From Bacteroidota bacterium (GTDB taxonomy: Bacteria > Bacteroidota > Bacteroidia > Sphingobacteriales > Sphingobacteriaceae): a stretch of 55,107 bases of DNA. The translations under genes were made by a program, and so were the position numbers. Positions 52,474 through 55,107 of the stretch are shown here, in pieces. Each line of letters starts with the position of its first letter. The first letter of the stretch is position 1. Under the pieces are notes generated by a model. It had not been told where the DNA came from. It saw nothing but the letters and a program-made list of their open reading frames with translations, and made no database searches. Where the stretch lies: NCBI GenBank assembly GCA_018828585.1, contig JAHJVW010000068.1, positions 1 through 55,107 of the forward strand, in the 5' to 3' direction.

Positions 52474-52697
52474 TGATAGCAACACATCAAATTCAGAATA
52501 TAGATTTTCAAAATGAAATGCTTCTAATAGATGTTGATGGTCGGCATTATCAGTTTCAGTTGAAAGAGATTTCCTCAAAACTCGCAAATGCTACAGATGT
52601 AGAACGAAACTTTTATAAAGTTTCTGCTTCTGGCTATGGTATCCACTGGCCATTAATTGATGAGGATTTATCATTAGATGCTTTATTGAAACGTTAA
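52473..52697 (+). CDS. DUF2442 protein
   Basis: A 74-residue member of DUF2442, with MLLIDVDGRHYQFQLKEISSKLANAT and the characteristic end YGIHWPLIDEDLSLDALL. Single-domain DUF2442 proteins are regularly paired with DUF4160, as here, with a TAATG overlap. They resemble small DNA-binding or antitoxin proteins in size, but function is unproven. A bidirectional terminator follows 22 bases later. Confidence 0.9.
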   Translation: MIATHQIQNIDFQNEMLLIDVDGRHYQFQLKEISSKLANATDVERNFYKVSASGYGIHWPLIDEDLSLDALLKR

Positions 52698-52718
52698 TTT
52701 TTTAAATAAAACTCCAAT

Positions 52719-52757
52719 AAAAAGCCTCTATATCTTTATCAAGAATGGAGGCTTTTT
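52719..52757. terminator. Bidirectional terminator between DUF2442 and GH97 genes
   Basis: AAAAAGCCTC (52719-52728) and GAGGCTTTTT (52748-52757) form a perfect 10-bp stem with A and T tails in both directions, between convergent genes. Confidence 0.85.
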
Positions 52758-52774
52758 ACTTATCAGCTAAAAGC

Positions 52775-54928
<2,154 letters not shown>

Positions 54929-54957
54929 TTAAATTTGGTTTAAAAACTGAGATAAAT

Positions 54958-54965
54958 CAAATTTA
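54958..54965 (-). promoter_or_regulatory. -7 promoter box of the GH97 gene
   Basis: TAAATTTG on the minus strand is an exact TAnnTTTG box about 36 bases before the ATG. The downstream leader contains TTTTAAACCAAATT, the same word found just before the secreted M28 peptidase start. No clear -33 TTTG is seen. Confidence 0.45.
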
Positions 54966-55080
54966 GAATAAAAATTTTGAAATATGATTTAAGACCGTTG
55001 CATAACCGTAGATAAATTTTCTTTGCCTCTATTTTATGATTTTGGAGGATTTTTATAGTTCATTTTCAATAAATTCAGCA

Positions 55081-55107
55081 CTAACGTTCGGTTCAAAGAC
55101 CGACAGA
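55081..55107. repeat. Cassette-boundary-like repeat end at the window edge
   Basis: CTAACGTTCGGTT (55081-55093) matches the TAACATTCGGTTTGG end of the element at 1009-1200 and is followed by an inverted ACCGAC. The element continues beyond the window, so its full form cannot be judged. Confidence 0.35.

Overview
The window is a gene-dense, low-GC chromosomal segment from a member of the Bacteroidota, most likely a Sphingobacteriaceae (Pedobacter-like) bacterium. That assignment is inferred from several signs: promoters of the Bacteroidota type (TTTG, about 19-21 bases, TAnnTTTG); start codons without Shine-Dalgarno sequences; a MetH preceded by a SAM-I riboswitch; a SusB-like GH97 enzyme; LytTR signalling; and DUF2452, DUF177 and four-helix-bundle proteins. 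No rRNA, tRNA, CRISPR array, phage or complete insertion sequence was recognised.

Layout. 1-1370: two VOC-fold genes followed by an inverted-repeat element that resembles a cassette boundary. 1374-6339: metH-metF methionine branch behind a SAM-I riboswitch. 6463-7087: MazF-type toxin-antitoxin pair with a perfect 40-base palindromic operator. 7089-12518: thrA-thrB-(four-helix-bundle gene)-thrC on the minus strand, controlled by a transcription attenuator with a threonine-rich leader peptide. 12696-14509: rsgA, dtd and a MazG-like gene. 14637-20394: tatC and the DUF177-rpmF-plsX-fabH-accB-accC fatty-acid/phospholipid cluster. 20484-24412: pdxA, rsmA, a 2-hydroxyacid dehydrogenase, greA and a HIT protein. 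24584-28178: PAS-rich histidine kinase, response regulator and ruvC. 28228-32735: LPG-synthase-like membrane protein, GT2, an orphan OppC permease and a PP2C phosphatase. 32716-39643: surface polysaccharide genes (polymerase/ligase, Wzz, flippase, GT9, GT4) with rnhB embedded. 39712-43186: gcvT, comB and a secreted M28 peptidase. 43257-47936: OmpA lipoprotein, SDR, DUF2452 and a LytS/LytTR pair. 48002-54922: secreted M20 amidohydrolase, aspS, DUF4160-DUF2442 pair and a GH97 glucosidase.

How the genes work together. metH and metF jointly make methionine from homocysteine and methylene-THF, and the riboswitch would shut them off when SAM is high. ThrA, ThrB and ThrC convert aspartate to threonine, and ThrA also supplies homoserine. 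The accB/accC/fabH/plsX genes link fatty-acid initiation to phospholipid synthesis.

The most interesting signals are regulatory or repeat-like rather than new enzymes. They are the thr leader attenuator with a visible four-segment switch; the perfect palindrome over the toxin-antitoxin promoter; a palindromic repeat sitting in frame inside metH; a dispersed CCCGATAGCTATCGGG repeat family at gene 3' ends; and intergenic spacers built from short word repeats private to each gene junction. Several genes also have hairpins abutting their start codons. All calls are from reading the sequence; no database search was run.
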